This document shows, in pieces, positions 1 through 8,455 of a DNA stretch of 46,335 nucleotides. Origin of the DNA: Oscillospiraceae bacterium. Its GTDB lineage: Bacteria; Bacillota; Clostridia; Oscillospirales; Acutalibacteraceae. The notes below the pieces were generated by a model, which was not told where the DNA came from, did no database searches, and saw nothing but the letters and a program-made list of their open reading frames with translations. Position numbers and translations under genes: made by a program. The stretch lies in the NCBI GenBank assembly GCA_029013165.1, contig JAQXMV010000059.1:1-46335 (forward strand), read 5' to 3'. Numbering within the stretch: the first letter of the stretch is position 1; the number at the start of each line of letters is the position of its first letter.

Positions 1-1
1 A

Positions 2-289
2 GGTTCAGATGTAGGTTCGGTATATTTTTCCGTCAAAGATGAAGACGACAGAGATTTGGAATACCGATATCTTTTATACTATTCAAGCAACAAAATCGAA
101 GCGCGAAAGTGTGTATATACCATTCGGGAAAACGATAATATTTATGAAAAAACAAAGAAACTACAGCCTTATGTAGCCTTTGGTTTCTTAATTCCTTGCG
201 GAACGAACATGGATCCGGATATTAAGGTGATCAAAGCCTCCTTTTATGACAAAGAGGGCAATCTGGTCTATGAGGATATCCGTGAATAA
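2..289 (+). CDS. Exported protein of unknown function, C-terminal part (cut by window start)
   Basis: An open frame runs in from the left edge without a start and ends at TAA 287-289, so only the C-terminal ~95 residues are seen. It is a paralog of the next gene: both share the GSxxFSV.DE segment, an LLYYSxNK segment, an IPCG motif and an almost identical ending (KASFYDK..NLVYEDIR). A TTG at position 56 could be read as a start, but the homology extends upstream of it, so the gene simply begins outside the window. I do not recognise the family. By analogy with the neighbour it is probably exported or membrane-anchored by its N-terminus. The 140-bp gap to the next gene shows no clear terminator, so the two could be co-transcribed. 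Confidence 0.7.
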   Translation, partial: GSDVGSVYFSVKDEDDRDLEYRYLLYYSSNKIEARKCVYTIRENDNIYEKTKKLQPYVAFGFLIPCGTNMDPDIKVIKASFYDKEGNLVYEDIRE

Positions 290-431
290 GGGAAGCCTGT
301 TGATTGTTTATCGAAAAAATATAGCAGGAAACAAAATGTAGGCTTTATTTAAAGAATTTCAAAGACATATGAACATTCTATATATGAGTACTGTACGCAT
401 TCGCTTCTTTCAATTTCTGAGGTGATTTACT

Positions 432-1067
432 ATGAAAAAGAAAGCAGATAAATTATCTGTTCCACTAAAAATAATCTTAGTGCTGGCGATCATGGCGCTT
501 GCCGGCGTTGGGATATATTGTGTATCTTTTGCTGCCGCAACCGTTGACAGTAATGTTTATCCATACGCCTATAAACATTCACAAGTTCAGTCTGAGGAGT
601 TTGTAAATTGCCGTTTTGACGGTTTTGATGATTTATCCGCATGGAGTTTTTCGGTTTCAAGAGACAAGAACAAAGATAATGAGGTTTTCATTTTTAAACC
701 CGCAACATTCCGTCTTCGGCTGCCTTTCGGTTATTTAAGCAATAGAAACAAGTTTTTCATGACCGCTTCATCAAAGGCTGATGTGGGATCTCTGCTTTTT
801 TCGGTTGTAGATGAGAATTGCCGATCTGATGCGCCGCAAACATTTCTTTTGTATTATTCCAATAATAAGATGATGGCCTATACTTGCACCTATCAGTTCA
901 TAAAGAGTGACGAAACCTGCGAGAAAACGCTGGACTGCTCACCGTATTACCCTTTCAGTTTGCTGATACCCTGTGGAGAAAAAGGATCGCAAGAGGAAAT
1001 CAAGATCATCAAAGCTTCCTTTTATGACAAAGATGGCAATCTGGTCTATGAGGATATCCGCGGATAA
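432..1067 (+). CDS. Exported or membrane-anchored protein of unknown function (tandem paralog)
   Basis: 211 residues. The ATG follows a good GAGGTGA ribosome binding site. The N-terminus is lysine-rich (MKKKADK), followed by one hydrophobic stretch at about residues 12-36 that could be a signal peptide or an uncleaved anchor; a cleavage site near CVSFAAA is possible. The rest is a soluble extracytoplasmic domain with several cysteines (near residues 60, 130, 152 and 164-182), which may form disulfides. The C-terminal half repeats the sequence of the truncated gene before it. No catalytic motif or known domain was recognised. A GC-rich hairpin follows the stop codon. The tandem arrangement suggests a local duplication. 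Function unknown. Confidence 0.75.
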   Translation: MKKKADKLSVPLKIILVLAIMALAGVGIYCVSFAAATVDSNVYPYAYKHSQVQSEEFVNCRFDGFDDLSAWSFSVSRDKNKDNEVFIFKPATFRLRLPFGYLSNRNKFFMTASSKADVGSLLFSVVDENCRSDAPQTFLLYYSNNKMMAYTCTYQFIKSDETCEKTLDCSPYYPFSLLIPCGEKGSQEEIKIIKASFYDKDGNLVYEDIRG

Positions 1068-1073
1068 ATATAG

Positions 1074-1110
1074 TCCGGGCGCTGACGAAGCGGCGCCCGG
1101 AACGCATTAT
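1074..1110 (+). terminator. Probable Rho-independent terminator after the tandem exported-protein genes
   Basis: A 9-bp perfect stem (TCCGGGCGC 1074-1082 with GCGCCCGGA 1093-1101) and a 10-base loop lie directly after the stop codon. The T-run after the stem is broken (CATTATTTT), so termination may be partial. Confidence 0.55.
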
Positions 1111-1145
1111 TTTCACCGCCGCCGGAAGATTTCCCGCCTGAACCC

Positions 1146-1174
1146 TTGACATATTTTTTGTTGTGGGTTATAAT
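1146..1174 (+). promoter_or_regulatory. SigA-type promoter of the pheST T-box transcript
   Basis: TTGACA (1146-1151), 17-base spacer, TATAAT (1169-1174): a perfect consensus match. Transcription should start near 1181, which gives a leader of about 260 bases before pheS. Confidence 0.85.
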
Positions 1175-1180
1175 TTGAAT

Positions 1181-1426
1181 AATATGACGAAAAGGCTATG
1201 ACTGAGTTTTAGTAGGAATCGGATTGTGCTTTTCAGAGAGAGCTTCATGGGCTGAAAGAAGTTCATTGCACCCGGTGACGAATTTCGCCTCACGAGCTGC
1301 CTGTGAAAAGCAGGATGTATTTGCTGCATTAAAGCAACCGAGCGGCAGGGGACAGTCCTCTGCAATTTGAGTGGTACCACGGAATTTATTTTCGCCTCAA
1401 CTTTTCAGTTGGGCGTTTTTATTTTT
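1181..1426 (+). promoter_or_regulatory. T-box leader (phenylalanine-tRNA sensing) of pheST
   Basis: The leader carries the T-box hallmark GAGTGGTACCACGG (1370-1382), whose TGGT pairs with the free NCCA end of uncharged tRNA. Upstream is a long stem I region containing a GCTGAAAG element (1253-1260). The likely specifier is TTC at 1284-1286 in the context AATTTCGCCTCACGAGC, the usual place before the closing side of the specifier loop; TTC is a Phe codon, as expected for pheS. A competing terminator follows: CGCCTCAAC (1393-1401) with GTTGGGCG (1408-1415), then a run of Ts. Uncharged tRNA-Phe should stabilise the antiterminator and turn pheST on. A second TTC at 1262-1264 is a less likely specifier. 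Confidence 0.9.
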
Positions 1427-1441
1427 ATACGGAGGTTTATT

Positions 1442-2494
1442 ATGGACAAAAAAATTGCCGAAATGAAAGAACAGTTCCTTTCTGCCCTGGCGCAGTCCCG
1501 CGACACGCAGAATCTCGAGGAACTGAGAGTGGCTTACCTTGGAAAAAAAGGTTTTGTTACCGAGCTTCTCAAGGGAATGAAGGATCTCTCCAATGAAGAG
1601 AAAAAAGCCTTCGGCCAGAAGGTCAACGACATCAAGAGCGAGGTCACCAAGAGAATCGCAGAGAGAACAGAAGAACTCAAAAGACTGGAGCTGGAAAGGG
1701 AGATCAACGCCACCCCGGAGTTTGATATCTCCATGCCGCCGACCCTCGGCGAGGGCTCCTATCATCCTATCACCCTGGTGCAGCGCCAGTGCGAGAGAAT
1801 CTTCAAGTCTATGGGCTTCACCGTCGAGGATTATTCCGAGGTGGTCACCGATTATGAGTGCTTTGAATCTCTGAATATACCCAAGCATCACCCGGCAAGA
1901 GATATGCAGGATACCTATTATCTCGAAAACGGTCAGCTTCTCAAGAGCCAGACCTCCGCCGCACAGAATGCGATCTATAAAAAATATAAGGACGCGCTGA
2001 TCCATGACGGCGTACCCATCAAGGCTATTTTCCCCGGCCGTTGTTTCCGTAACGAGGCGACGGACGCCTGCCATGAAAACACCTTCTTCCAGATGGAGGG
2101 CGTCATGGTCGACAAGAATATCTCCATCTCCAACCTGATCTATTTCATGAAAACCATGCTTTCCGAGGTCTTCCAGAAGGACATCAAGGTTCGTCTGCGC
2201 CCGGGCTTTTTCCCCTTCGTTGAGCCGGGCTTTGAGCTGGATATCAGCTGCCTGATCTGCGGCGGAACCGGTTGTCCCTCCTGCAAACACAGCGGTTGGC
2301 TTGAGCTGTGCCCCTGCGGCATGATTCACCCCGAGGTGCTCAAGGCCGGCGGAATTGATCCCGATGAATATACGGGCTTTGCTTTCGGTCTGGGACTGAC
2401 AAGACTGGTTATGATGAAATACGGAATTAAGGATATCCGTGACCTGAACGGCGGCAGCCTGAAAGCCCTGTCTCAGTTCACCGATGACGAATAA
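1442..2494 (+). CDS. pheS: Phenylalanine--tRNA ligase alpha subunit
   Basis: 350 residues, the usual length. It forms the alpha2beta2 cytoplasmic enzyme with PheT and charges tRNA-Phe. The N-terminal ~85 residues are a charged coiled-coil arm that binds tRNA. The class II catalytic core follows, with motif 2 around GRCFRNEATDA.HENTFFQMEG and motif 3 near FGLGLTRLVMMKYGI. A cysteine-rich insert (CLICGGTGCPSCKHSGW) is typical of the Bacillota version and looks like a small zinc site. The start is set at 1442, after GGAGG (1431-1435); an upstream in-frame start would lie inside the T-box antiterminator and is rejected. pheT follows after 18 bases, in the same transcript. Confidence 0.97.
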   Translation: MDKKIAEMKEQFLSALAQSRDTQNLEELRVAYLGKKGFVTELLKGMKDLSNEEKKAFGQKVNDIKSEVTKRIAERTEELKRLELEREINATPEFDISMPPTLGEGSYHPITLVQRQCERIFKSMGFTVEDYSEVVTDYECFESLNIPKHHPARDMQDTYYLENGQLLKSQTSAAQNAIYKKYKDALIHDGVPIKAIFPGRCFRNEATDACHENTFFQMEGVMVDKNISISNLIYFMKTMLSEVFQKDIKVRLRPGFFPFVEPGFELDISCLICGGTGCPSCKHSGWLELCPCGMIHPEVLKAGGIDPDEYTGFAFGLGLTRLVMMKYGIKDIRDLNGGSLKALSQFTDDE

Positions 2495-2512
2495 GACGGG
2501 AGGATTTGCACT

Positions 2513-4873
2513 ATGTTTTTATCAATGAATTGGATATCGGATTTTGTCGACCTCAGCGGTGTCGACAGAGAAAAGCTCATTCACCGTTTTTCTCTTTCCA
2601 CAGCAGAGGTTGAGAACGAAATATTCTTCAAGGGCAGCGATCTTTCCGGCGTTGTCATCGCTGAAATCAAAGAAGTGGCCGAGCACCCCGAGTCAAAGAA
2701 GCTGCATCTGCTCAAAGTAGACGCCGGTGACGGCAAGCTGACCGATGTTGTCTGCGGCGCACCCAATGTCCGCGTGGGCATGAAAACGGCCTTTGCCAAG
2801 GTAGGCGCCAAAATCGGCGAGATCGAGATCGCACCGAGACCTCTGGCCGGCTATACCTCCTACGGTATGTGCTGCAGTGAAAAGGAAATCGGCATCAGCG
2901 ACGATAATTCCGGTATCATGGATATCACCGATGATTTCCCCAACGGCACAGACATCAAAGACGCTTATGAGATCGACGATATCGTTTTTGAGGTAGATAA
3001 TAAATCCCTGACGAACCGCCCCGACCTGTGGGGACATTACGGCATCGCCAGAGAGTTTGCGGCCCTCGTGGGCAGACCGCTGAAAACACCTGCCATGGCT
3101 GACCTTTCTCAGTATGATTCTCTGCCGAAAATCGACATGAAAATCGAGGATCCCCTCTGTCAGAGATATTCCTGTCTGCAGGTGGAAAACATCACCAAAA
3201 ATGTCAGCCCCGTCAATATGAGAATCCGACTTTTCTATTGCGGCATGAGAAGCATTAATCTTCTGGCCGACCTGACCAACTATCTGATGCTGGAAATGGG
3301 CCAGCCCATGCACGCTTTTGACTCCAGAAAAGTCGAAAAGCTGCGCATCAAGCGTTTTCCGGAGAGCTTCACTTTCCGCACCCTCGACGGTGTGGACAGA
3401 AAAATCGACGAGAACACACTGATGATCTGCAACGGTGATATTCCCGTTGCCATCGCCGGTATCATGGGCGGTCTTGACAGCGAGATCGTTGATGACACCA
3501 CCAGGCTGACACTGGAATCCGCCACCTTTGATCCGGTTTCTATCCGCAAATCAACGGTTCGTCTTTCCCACAGAACCGACGCTTCCATGCGTTATGAAAA
3601 AAGCCTGGATCCGGCCATGACCGTTCCGGCCATCGCCCGTTTTGTCAAGCTCCTGCAGGATATTGACAGCTCCGTTACCGTTGTGTCTTCCCTGACCGAT
3701 GAAATCGCCTTTGAATATGACAAGGTTAGACTCACCTTTGACAAGAAGTTTGTGGACCGCTATACGGGCATTGAGATTGCCAATGACACCATCGTCAAGA
3801 CCCTCGAGTCTCTCGGCTTCGGTGTTGTGCTGGAGAATGACAGCTTCACTGTTGATGTTCCCTCATGGCGCGCGACAAAAGATGTCACCATCAAGGCTGA
3901 TATTATAGAGGAAATCACCCGAATTTACGGTTACGATAATTTTGACATTCACACCACAGCCACACCGCTTTATCCGCTTCGTCCCGACACGGAAAAGACC
4001 GTGGAGGATAAGATCAAGGATATTCTGGTCAAGCGTTTCTCTCTCCATGAGCTGCACTCTTATGTCTGGATGTACTATGACGAGTGCAGAAGCCTCGGCA
4101 TTGATATCGAGGATAATATCAAACTGATCAACGCCACCAACCCGAATATTGAGGTGATCCGCAAGTCGATCGTGCCCACTCAGCTCTGTCAGGCGAAGCT
4201 CAATAGCGGTTACGCTCCGGATTTCGGCATTTTTGAGGTCGGCAGAATCGTTGACGGCTTGAAAGACGACGGCCTGTGCAACGAACAGAAGAAGCTGGCG
4301 ATCACCCTTTTCAGCAAGACCAAATCCCTCGAAACCCTGTATTTTGAGCTCAGGGATATCCTTGCCACCCTCAGCGCCGATATCAAGCATATCGGTCTGA
4401 CCTATGAGACGGCGGCGGCCGAGCATGACTATGAGCACCCGAAGAATCTGAACACCGTCATTTGCGGCGGCAAAAACATCGGTAAAATCGGTGTTGTTCA
4501 CCCGACGGTTGCCAAGAAGATCGACAAAAAAGCCAACATCGTTTTTGCGGAGATTGATGTCAGAGACTTTGCTGAGATCGAAGCGAAAGCCATCGAGTAT
4601 GAGGTACCGCAGAAGTTCCCGGGCATCGAGATTGACCTCTCCTTTGTCAGCGATAAATTTGCACCCATCGGCAAGGCGATTGCCGACGCAAACTGTCCCC
4701 TTGTCAAGAAGGTGGAGGTTGTCGATACCTATGAGGACGCAGCCGGCAGATCCATCACCTCGAGAATCACCTTTGCCCATCCGGAAAAGACCCTCACAAG
4801 AGAAGAGGTTCTGTCCGTGGTCGGCAGAATCATTGATGATCTCGAGAGCAAGGGTATCAGCCTGAAGAAGTGA
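2513..4873 (+). CDS. pheT: Phenylalanine--tRNA ligase beta subunit
   Basis: 786 residues, normal for bacterial PheT. Domains in order: a short N-terminal piece, an EMAP/OB-fold tRNA-binding domain (about residues 40-150, starting VIAEIKEVAEHPESKKL), the B3/B4 editing domain (about 210-380, with HAFDSRKV and GIMGG), B5 (about 400-475), the class II core-like domain, and a C-terminal ferredoxin-fold anticodon-binding domain (about 690-786, with FPGIEIDLSFV). The subunit edits Tyr-tRNA-Phe and binds the tRNA anticodon; the active site lies in PheS. The start ATG follows GGGAGGATT. The gene shares the T-box transcript with pheS and ends before a strong terminator. Confidence 0.97.
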   Translation: MFLSMNWISDFVDLSGVDREKLIHRFSLSTAEVENEIFFKGSDLSGVVIAEIKEVAEHPESKKLHLLKVDAGDGKLTDVVCGAPNVRVGMKTAFAKVGAKIGEIEIAPRPLAGYTSYGMCCSEKEIGISDDNSGIMDITDDFPNGTDIKDAYEIDDIVFEVDNKSLTNRPDLWGHYGIAREFAALVGRPLKTPAMADLSQYDSLPKIDMKIEDPLCQRYSCLQVENITKNVSPVNMRIRLFYCGMRSINLLADLTNYLMLEMGQPMHAFDSRKVEKLRIKRFPESFTFRTLDGVDRKIDENTLMICNGDIPVAIAGIMGGLDSEIVDDTTRLTLESATFDPVSIRKSTVRLSHRTDASMRYEKSLDPAMTVPAIARFVKLLQDIDSSVTVVSSLTDEIAFEYDKVRLTFDKKFVDRYTGIEIANDTIVKTLESLGFGVVLENDSFTVDVPSWRATKDVTIKADIIEEITRIYGYDNFDIHTTATPLYPLRPDTEKTVEDKIKDILVKRFSLHELHSYVWMYYDECRSLGIDIEDNIKLINATNPNIEVIRKSIVPTQLCQAKLNSGYAPDFGIFEVGRIVDGLKDDGLCNEQKKLAITLFSKTKSLETLYFELRDILATLSADIKHIGLTYETAAAEHDYEHPKNLNTVICGGKNIGKIGVVHPTVAKKIDKKANIVFAEIDVRDFAEIEAKAIEYEVPQKFPGIEIDLSFVSDKFAPIGKAIADANCPLVKKVEVVDTYEDAAGRSITSRITFAHPEKTLTREEVLSVVGRIIDDLESKGISLKK

Positions 4874-4889
4874 TTTTTAGCATTATATT

Positions 4890-4920
4890 TGCCGCGGGCT
4901 TTTGTACCGCGGCATTTTTC
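4890..4920 (+). terminator. Terminator of pheST
   Basis: GCCGCGG (4891-4897) pairs with CCGCGGC (4907-4913), extended by T4890/A4914, and is followed by TTTTTC. A clear Rho-independent terminator 17 bases after the pheT stop. Confidence 0.85.
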
Positions 4921-5080
4921 TGTCAAGCGAACTTTTTTTACTAAGCATTTTATCTTTTTTTATGAAAAACGATGTAATTTTGATTCCTTACATTTTTCTG
5001 AAGATATGCAGAAGGCTATTGAAATTTTCCCAGCTATGCTTTAACATAAGATCATCTTTTCAGGAAAGGTTGTTTTCAAA

Positions 5081-5500
5081 ATGAAAAAGTTTTTACCCTT
5101 GATTTTGGTGCTTGTCGCTCTCTTGATGTTTAGTGCTTGTTCCGATCATGAAAAAGCGGAGGTTGTTATTGGTAAGAGTGATCTGTTCACGGAAGAAGAA
5201 ATTCAAGCGGCTGTTGATTTGGTCTTAAAAGACGGCTTTTCAAAAGATGCGGGAGCAACGATTACCAAAATCTGGTATGAAGAAGTGAGCAGTCGCCGGG
5301 CAGTTGAGATTTATATGGAAAACGGTATGGGGAGCGTAAACGGTGTTTTAGAAGAAAATGTGATGATTCTGTTTTCTGATTTTAAAACGGGATCCAAAAC
5401 CCAGTCTCTCAATCCCAATGATAAATATACGGGCTGGAGCTGGATTTTGATCCGCGACAGTCAAGACGGCTCTTGGAAAATTGATGACTGTGGCTATTAA
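5081..5500 (+). CDS. Small putative lipoprotein, function unknown
   Basis: 139 residues. The N-terminus (MKKFLPLILVLVALLMFSAC) is a typical lipoprotein signal, with Cys20 as the probable lipidated residue, so the mature protein should sit on the outer face of the membrane. The mature part is a compact alpha/beta domain with a helical EEEIQAAVDLVLKD segment and a tryptophan-rich end (YTGWSWILIRD..DGSWKIDDCGY). This resembles the small DUF4829-like lipoproteins of Bacillota, but I could not confirm a family. The ribosome binding site (AGGAAAGG) lies about 13 bases upstream, rather far. The gene stands alone between the pheT terminator and its own terminator, so it is probably monocistronic. Confidence 0.75.
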   Translation: MKKFLPLILVLVALLMFSACSDHEKAEVVIGKSDLFTEEEIQAAVDLVLKDGFSKDAGATITKIWYEEVSSRRAVEIYMENGMGSVNGVLEENVMILFSDFKTGSKTQSLNPNDKYTGWSWILIRDSQDGSWKIDDCGY

Positions 5501-5563
5501 TATTCCTATGTCAAATACTATACAGACTGATCCTTTTCCGTACTTCAAACCGATAAACAGCAA

Positions 5564-5610
5564 GAGACTGTTGCTATGGGAAATGCCAGTGGCGACAGTC
5601 TCATACTTTT
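5564..5610 (+). terminator. Terminator of the small lipoprotein gene
   Basis: GAGACTGTTGC (5564-5574) pairs along all 11 positions, with one T-G wobble, with GCGACAGTCTC (5592-5602), followed by ATACTTTT. The same GTCTCATACTTTT ending occurs in the terminator at 36965. A short palindrome, ATGTCGC/GCGACAT (5612-5629), follows. Confidence 0.75.
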
Positions 5611-5634
5611 AATGTCGCATAGGCGACATAAAAA

Positions 5635-5677
5635 CACCGCGGCACAGAGTGAAAACACTCTGTGCCGCGGCGTTTTT
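5635..5677. terminator. Bidirectional terminator between the lipoprotein gene and the rrf2 operon
   Basis: A 15-bp perfect stem (5637-5651 with 5656-5670) with a loop of 4 bases has a run of As on its left and GTTTTT on its right, so it can end transcription from both sides. It closes the minus-strand metY-cysK-rrf2 operon. Confidence 0.85.
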
Positions 5678-5695
5678 ATGAGAGATTGATAATGG

Positions 5696-6109
5696 TTATA
5701 TCTCTTTTTTTTCGGCAAGATCTGCGATGGTGATACCGTCGAAATACTCAAAAATGAGCTTATCAAGATCTTTCCACATGGGCAGGGTTCTGCACTCGTC
5801 ACATCTCGGGCAGGGCTTTGCACCTTTTTCCAGGCAGTTCACCGGGGCTAAATCACCCTCCGTCAGGCTCAGAATCTCACTGACCTTGTATTCTTCGGGC
5901 TTTCTGCAGAGGCGATAGCCGCCGCCTTTTCCGTGGACGCCCTCAATAAGACCGTTTTTGGTCAGTACGGGCAAAATGCGCTCTAAATACTTCAGCGATA
6001 TGTTTTGCCGATCGGCGATGGTTTTCATGGGAATGTATTCTCCGCCGCTGTTTTCGGCGATGTCAATCATCACGCGCAGGGCGTATCTTCCTCTTGTTGA
6101 AACTATCAT
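5696..6109 (-). CDS. Rrf2-family transcriptional regulator (CymR/IscR type)
   Basis: 137 residues. An N-terminal winged helix-turn-helix (STRGRYALRVMIDIAEN, then KTIADRQNISLKYLERIL and GGGYRL) is the Rrf2 signature. Near residues 92-106 it has a cysteine cluster, C92-x7-C100-x2-C103-x2-C106, resembling the Fe-S or redox sensing loop of IscR-like members and unlike the nearly cysteine-free Bacillus CymR. It is the last gene of the metY-cysK operon, so it probably senses cysteine, sulfide or Fe-S status and controls its own operon through the repeats at 8646-8702. The start follows cysK by 39 bases. Family assignment is firm; effector and targets are inferred. Confidence 0.9.
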   Translation of the reverse strand: MIVSTRGRYALRVMIDIAENSGGEYIPMKTIADRQNISLKYLERILPVLTKNGLIEGVHGKGGGYRLCRKPEEYKVSEILSLTEGDLAPVNCLEKGAKPCPRCDECRTLPMWKDLDKLIFEYFDGITIADLAEKKEI

Positions 6110-6148
6110 AGCTTAACCTGCCTTGATCTTGTTTGTGTTTTTCTCCTC

Positions 6149-7081
6149 TCAGTCAGCAAAAAGGGGAGTGGAGAGATATCTGTCGCCGGTGTCCGGCAGC
6201 AGAACAACAATATTTTTGCCGGCGTTTTCCGGTCGCTTGGCCAATTCGATGGCCGCGAAGAGAGCTGCACCGGAGGAAATACCCACCAGCACACCCTCGC
6301 TCTTGCCCAGGAGCTTGCCTGTTGCGAAAGCGTCCTCATTGGATACGGGGAGGATTTCATCGTAAACGGAGGTATTCAGCACTTCCGGTATAAAGCCTGC
6401 ACCAATGCCCTGAATCTTATGGGGGCCGGCGACACCGGTGGAAAGCACGGCCGATGTGGCCGGCTCCACGGCGACGATTTTCACGGAGGGTTTCTTGGAT
6501 TTTAGATATTCACCGACGCCCGTAATGGTACCGCCTGTGCCGACGCCTGCCACAAAGATATCCACACTGCCGTCGGTATCCTCAAATATTTCTGGGCCGG
6601 TGGTCTCTCTGTGGGCTTTCGGATTGGCGGGGTTGACAAACTGTCCCGGGATAAAGCTGTCGGGGATTTCGGCAGCAAGCTCATCGGCCTTGGCAATGGC
6701 GCCTTTCATGCCTTTGGCACCCTCGGAGAGTACCAGCTCGGCGCCGTAGGCTTTCATGAGCTGTCGGCGCTCAACGGACATGGTGTCGGGCATGACGATA
6801 ATGATGCGGTAGCCGCGTGCCGCCGCCACAGCGGCCAGGCCGATACCGGTGTTGCCGGAGGTCGGCTCGATGATAACCGAACCCGGTTTGAGCTTGCCGG
6901 AAGCCTCAGCGTCATCAATCATGGCCTTGGCAACGCGGTCCTTGACAGAACCTGCCGGGTTGAAATATTCCAGCTTCGCCAGAAGTTTTGCTTGTAATCC
7001 CAGATCTTTTTCAAGGTTACTCAGCTCTAAAAGGGGAGTCTTGCCGATGAGTTCATCGGCGGAATGATAGATCTTTGACAT
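6149..7081 (-). CDS. cysK: Cysteine synthase (O-acetylserine sulfhydrylase)
   Basis: 310 residues, normal for CysK. A PLP enzyme that makes L-cysteine from O-acetylserine and sulfide in the cytoplasm. The PLP lysine is Lys47 in NPAGSVKDRVA; the substrate loop TSGNTGIGLA and the phosphate-binding GTGGTITG and ISSGAALFAA segments are all present. The start chosen is MSKIYH at 7081, where family homology begins; an in-frame ATG four codons upstream (7093) is too close to the GGAAAGG site. It lies between metY and rrf2 on one minus-strand transcript. In Bacillus, CysK also acts as a partner of the Rrf2 regulator CymR, so the neighbouring rrf2 may work in the same way here (inference). Confidence 0.96.
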   Translation of the reverse strand: MSKIYHSADELIGKTPLLELSNLEKDLGLQAKLLAKLEYFNPAGSVKDRVAKAMIDDAEASGKLKPGSVIIEPTSGNTGIGLAAVAAARGYRIIIVMPDTMSVERRQLMKAYGAELVLSEGAKGMKGAIAKADELAAEIPDSFIPGQFVNPANPKAHRETTGPEIFEDTDGSVDIFVAGVGTGGTITGVGEYLKSKKPSVKIVAVEPATSAVLSTGVAGPHKIQGIGAGFIPEVLNTSVYDEILPVSNEDAFATGKLLGKSEGVLVGISSGAALFAAIELAKRPENAGKNIVVLLPDTGDRYLSTPLFAD

Positions 7082-7165
7082 AATGTTTACCATAGCCTTT
7101 CCGGTTACAAATATACGCTTCCTGCGCTCTCACTGTAGCCGGATGAGAGCACAGATTTGCTGTTT

Positions 7166-8455
7166 TTATCCGTTCTTCACGGCGGCAAAGCCTCTTTCAA
7201 GGTCGGCAATGATATCGTCGATGTGCTCAGTGCCGATGGAAAGACGGATCGTGTTGGCCTTGATGCCCTGATCCTCGAGCTCTTCTGCGGAGAGCTGGCT
7301 GTGGGTCGTGGTCGCCGGGTGGATCACCAGGCTTTTGACATCGGCAACATTGGCAAGCAGAGAGAAGATCTTCAGGTTATCAATGAAAGCGTGTGCCTGC
7401 TCGACGCCGCCTTTGATTTCAAAGGTAAAGATGGATCCGCCGCCCTGGGGGAAGTATTTCTGATACAGTTTATGATCGGGATGATCGGGCAGTGACGGAT
7501 GATTGACTTTTTCCACCAGAGGATGATGGGAAAGATAGTCGATGACCTTTTTGGTGTTGTCTGCATGGCGCTCCAGACGAAGAGAGAGCGTCTCCACACC
7601 CTGCAGCAGCAGAAATGCCGCAAAGGGAGAGATGGTGGCACCGGTGTCACGCAGAAGAATGGCGCGGATATAGGTGACGAAAGCGGCGGGGCCCACGGCC
7701 TTGACAAAGGAAACACCGTGATAACTGGGGTTGGGATCGGCGATAGCCGGATATTTGCCCGAGGCCGCCCAGTCAAAGTTGCCGGAATCGACGATGATTC
7801 CGCCGAGGGTCGTTCCGTGGCCGCCGAGGAATTTTGTGGCGGAATGGACGACAATGTCTGCGCCGTGCTCAATGGGTCTGATCAGGTAGGGCGTACCGAA
7901 AGTATTGTCAACGACGAGGGGGAGACCGTGCTTGTGAGCCAGGGCAGCCAGCGCGTCGATGTCGGGAATATCACTGTTGGGATTGCCGAGGGTTTCGATG
8001 TAAATGGCACGGGTGTTTTCCTGAATAGCGGCTTCGACCTCGGCGAGATCGTGGATATTGACGAAGCTGGCGGTGATGCCGAAATTGGGCAGTGTGTGCG
8101 CCAGAAGATTATAGCTGCCGCCGTAAATGGTTTTCTGTGCCACAAAATGACCGCCGTTCTGTCCGAGCGCTTCCAGAGTATAGGTGATGGCTGCGGCACC
8201 GGAGGCAAGCGCCAGGGCGGCTACGCCGCCTTCAAGAGCCGCCACGCGCTTTTCCAGGACATCTTGAGTGGAGTTGGTCAGACGGCCATAGATGTTGCCG
8301 GCGTCGGCCAGACCGAAACGGGCCGCGGCGTGTGCGGAATTATGAAAAACATACGATGTGGTGGCGTAAATGGGAACAGCACGGGCGTCTGTGGCGGGAT
8401 CGGGTTCTTCCTGACCTACATGGAGCTGCAGGGTTTCAAATTTATAATCTGACAT
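7166..8455 (-). CDS. metY: O-acetylhomoserine sulfhydrylase (aminocarboxypropyltransferase)
   Basis: 429 residues, as expected for MetY, which is longer than the MetB/MetC group. It makes homocysteine from O-acetylhomoserine and sulfide with PLP. The PLP lysine is Lys208 in HSATKFLGGHG; YGRLTNST and LASGAAAITY near residues 56-90 also match the Cys/Met metabolism PLP family. The start MSDYKFETLQ at 8455 has an AAAGGA site about 10 bases upstream; two earlier in-frame ATGs (8482, 8464) lie at or before that site. It is the first gene of the metY-cysK-rrf2 operon, so methionine and cysteine synthesis from sulfide are co-expressed. Confidence 0.94.
   Translation of the reverse strand: MSDYKFETLQLHVGQEEPDPATDARAVPIYATTSYVFHNSAHAAARFGLADAGNIYGRLTNSTQDVLEKRVAALEGGVAALALASGAAAITYTLEALGQNGGHFVAQKTIYGGSYNLLAHTLPNFGITASFVNIHDLAEVEAAIQENTRAIYIETLGNPNSDIPDIDALAALAHKHGLPLVVDNTFGTPYLIRPIEHGADIVVHSATKFLGGHGTTLGGIIVDSGNFDWAASGKYPAIADPNPSYHGVSFVKAVGPAAFVTYIRAILLRDTGATISPFAAFLLLQGVETLSLRLERHADNTKKVIDYLSHHPLVEKVNHPSLPDHPDHKLYQKYFPQGGGSIFTFEIKGGVEQAHAFIDNLKIFSLLANVADVKSLVIHPATTTHSQLSAEELEDQGIKANTIRLSIGTEHIDDIIADLERGFAAVKNG

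Noticed and set aside
1397..2329. 310-codon minus-strand frame opposite pheS
   Set aside because: Shadow of pheS; it also crosses the T-box terminator.
4902..5084. 60-codon frame between pheT and the small lipoprotein gene
   Set aside because: It starts inside the pheT terminator stem, has no ribosome binding site and no sensible composition beyond AT-rich hydrophobicity.
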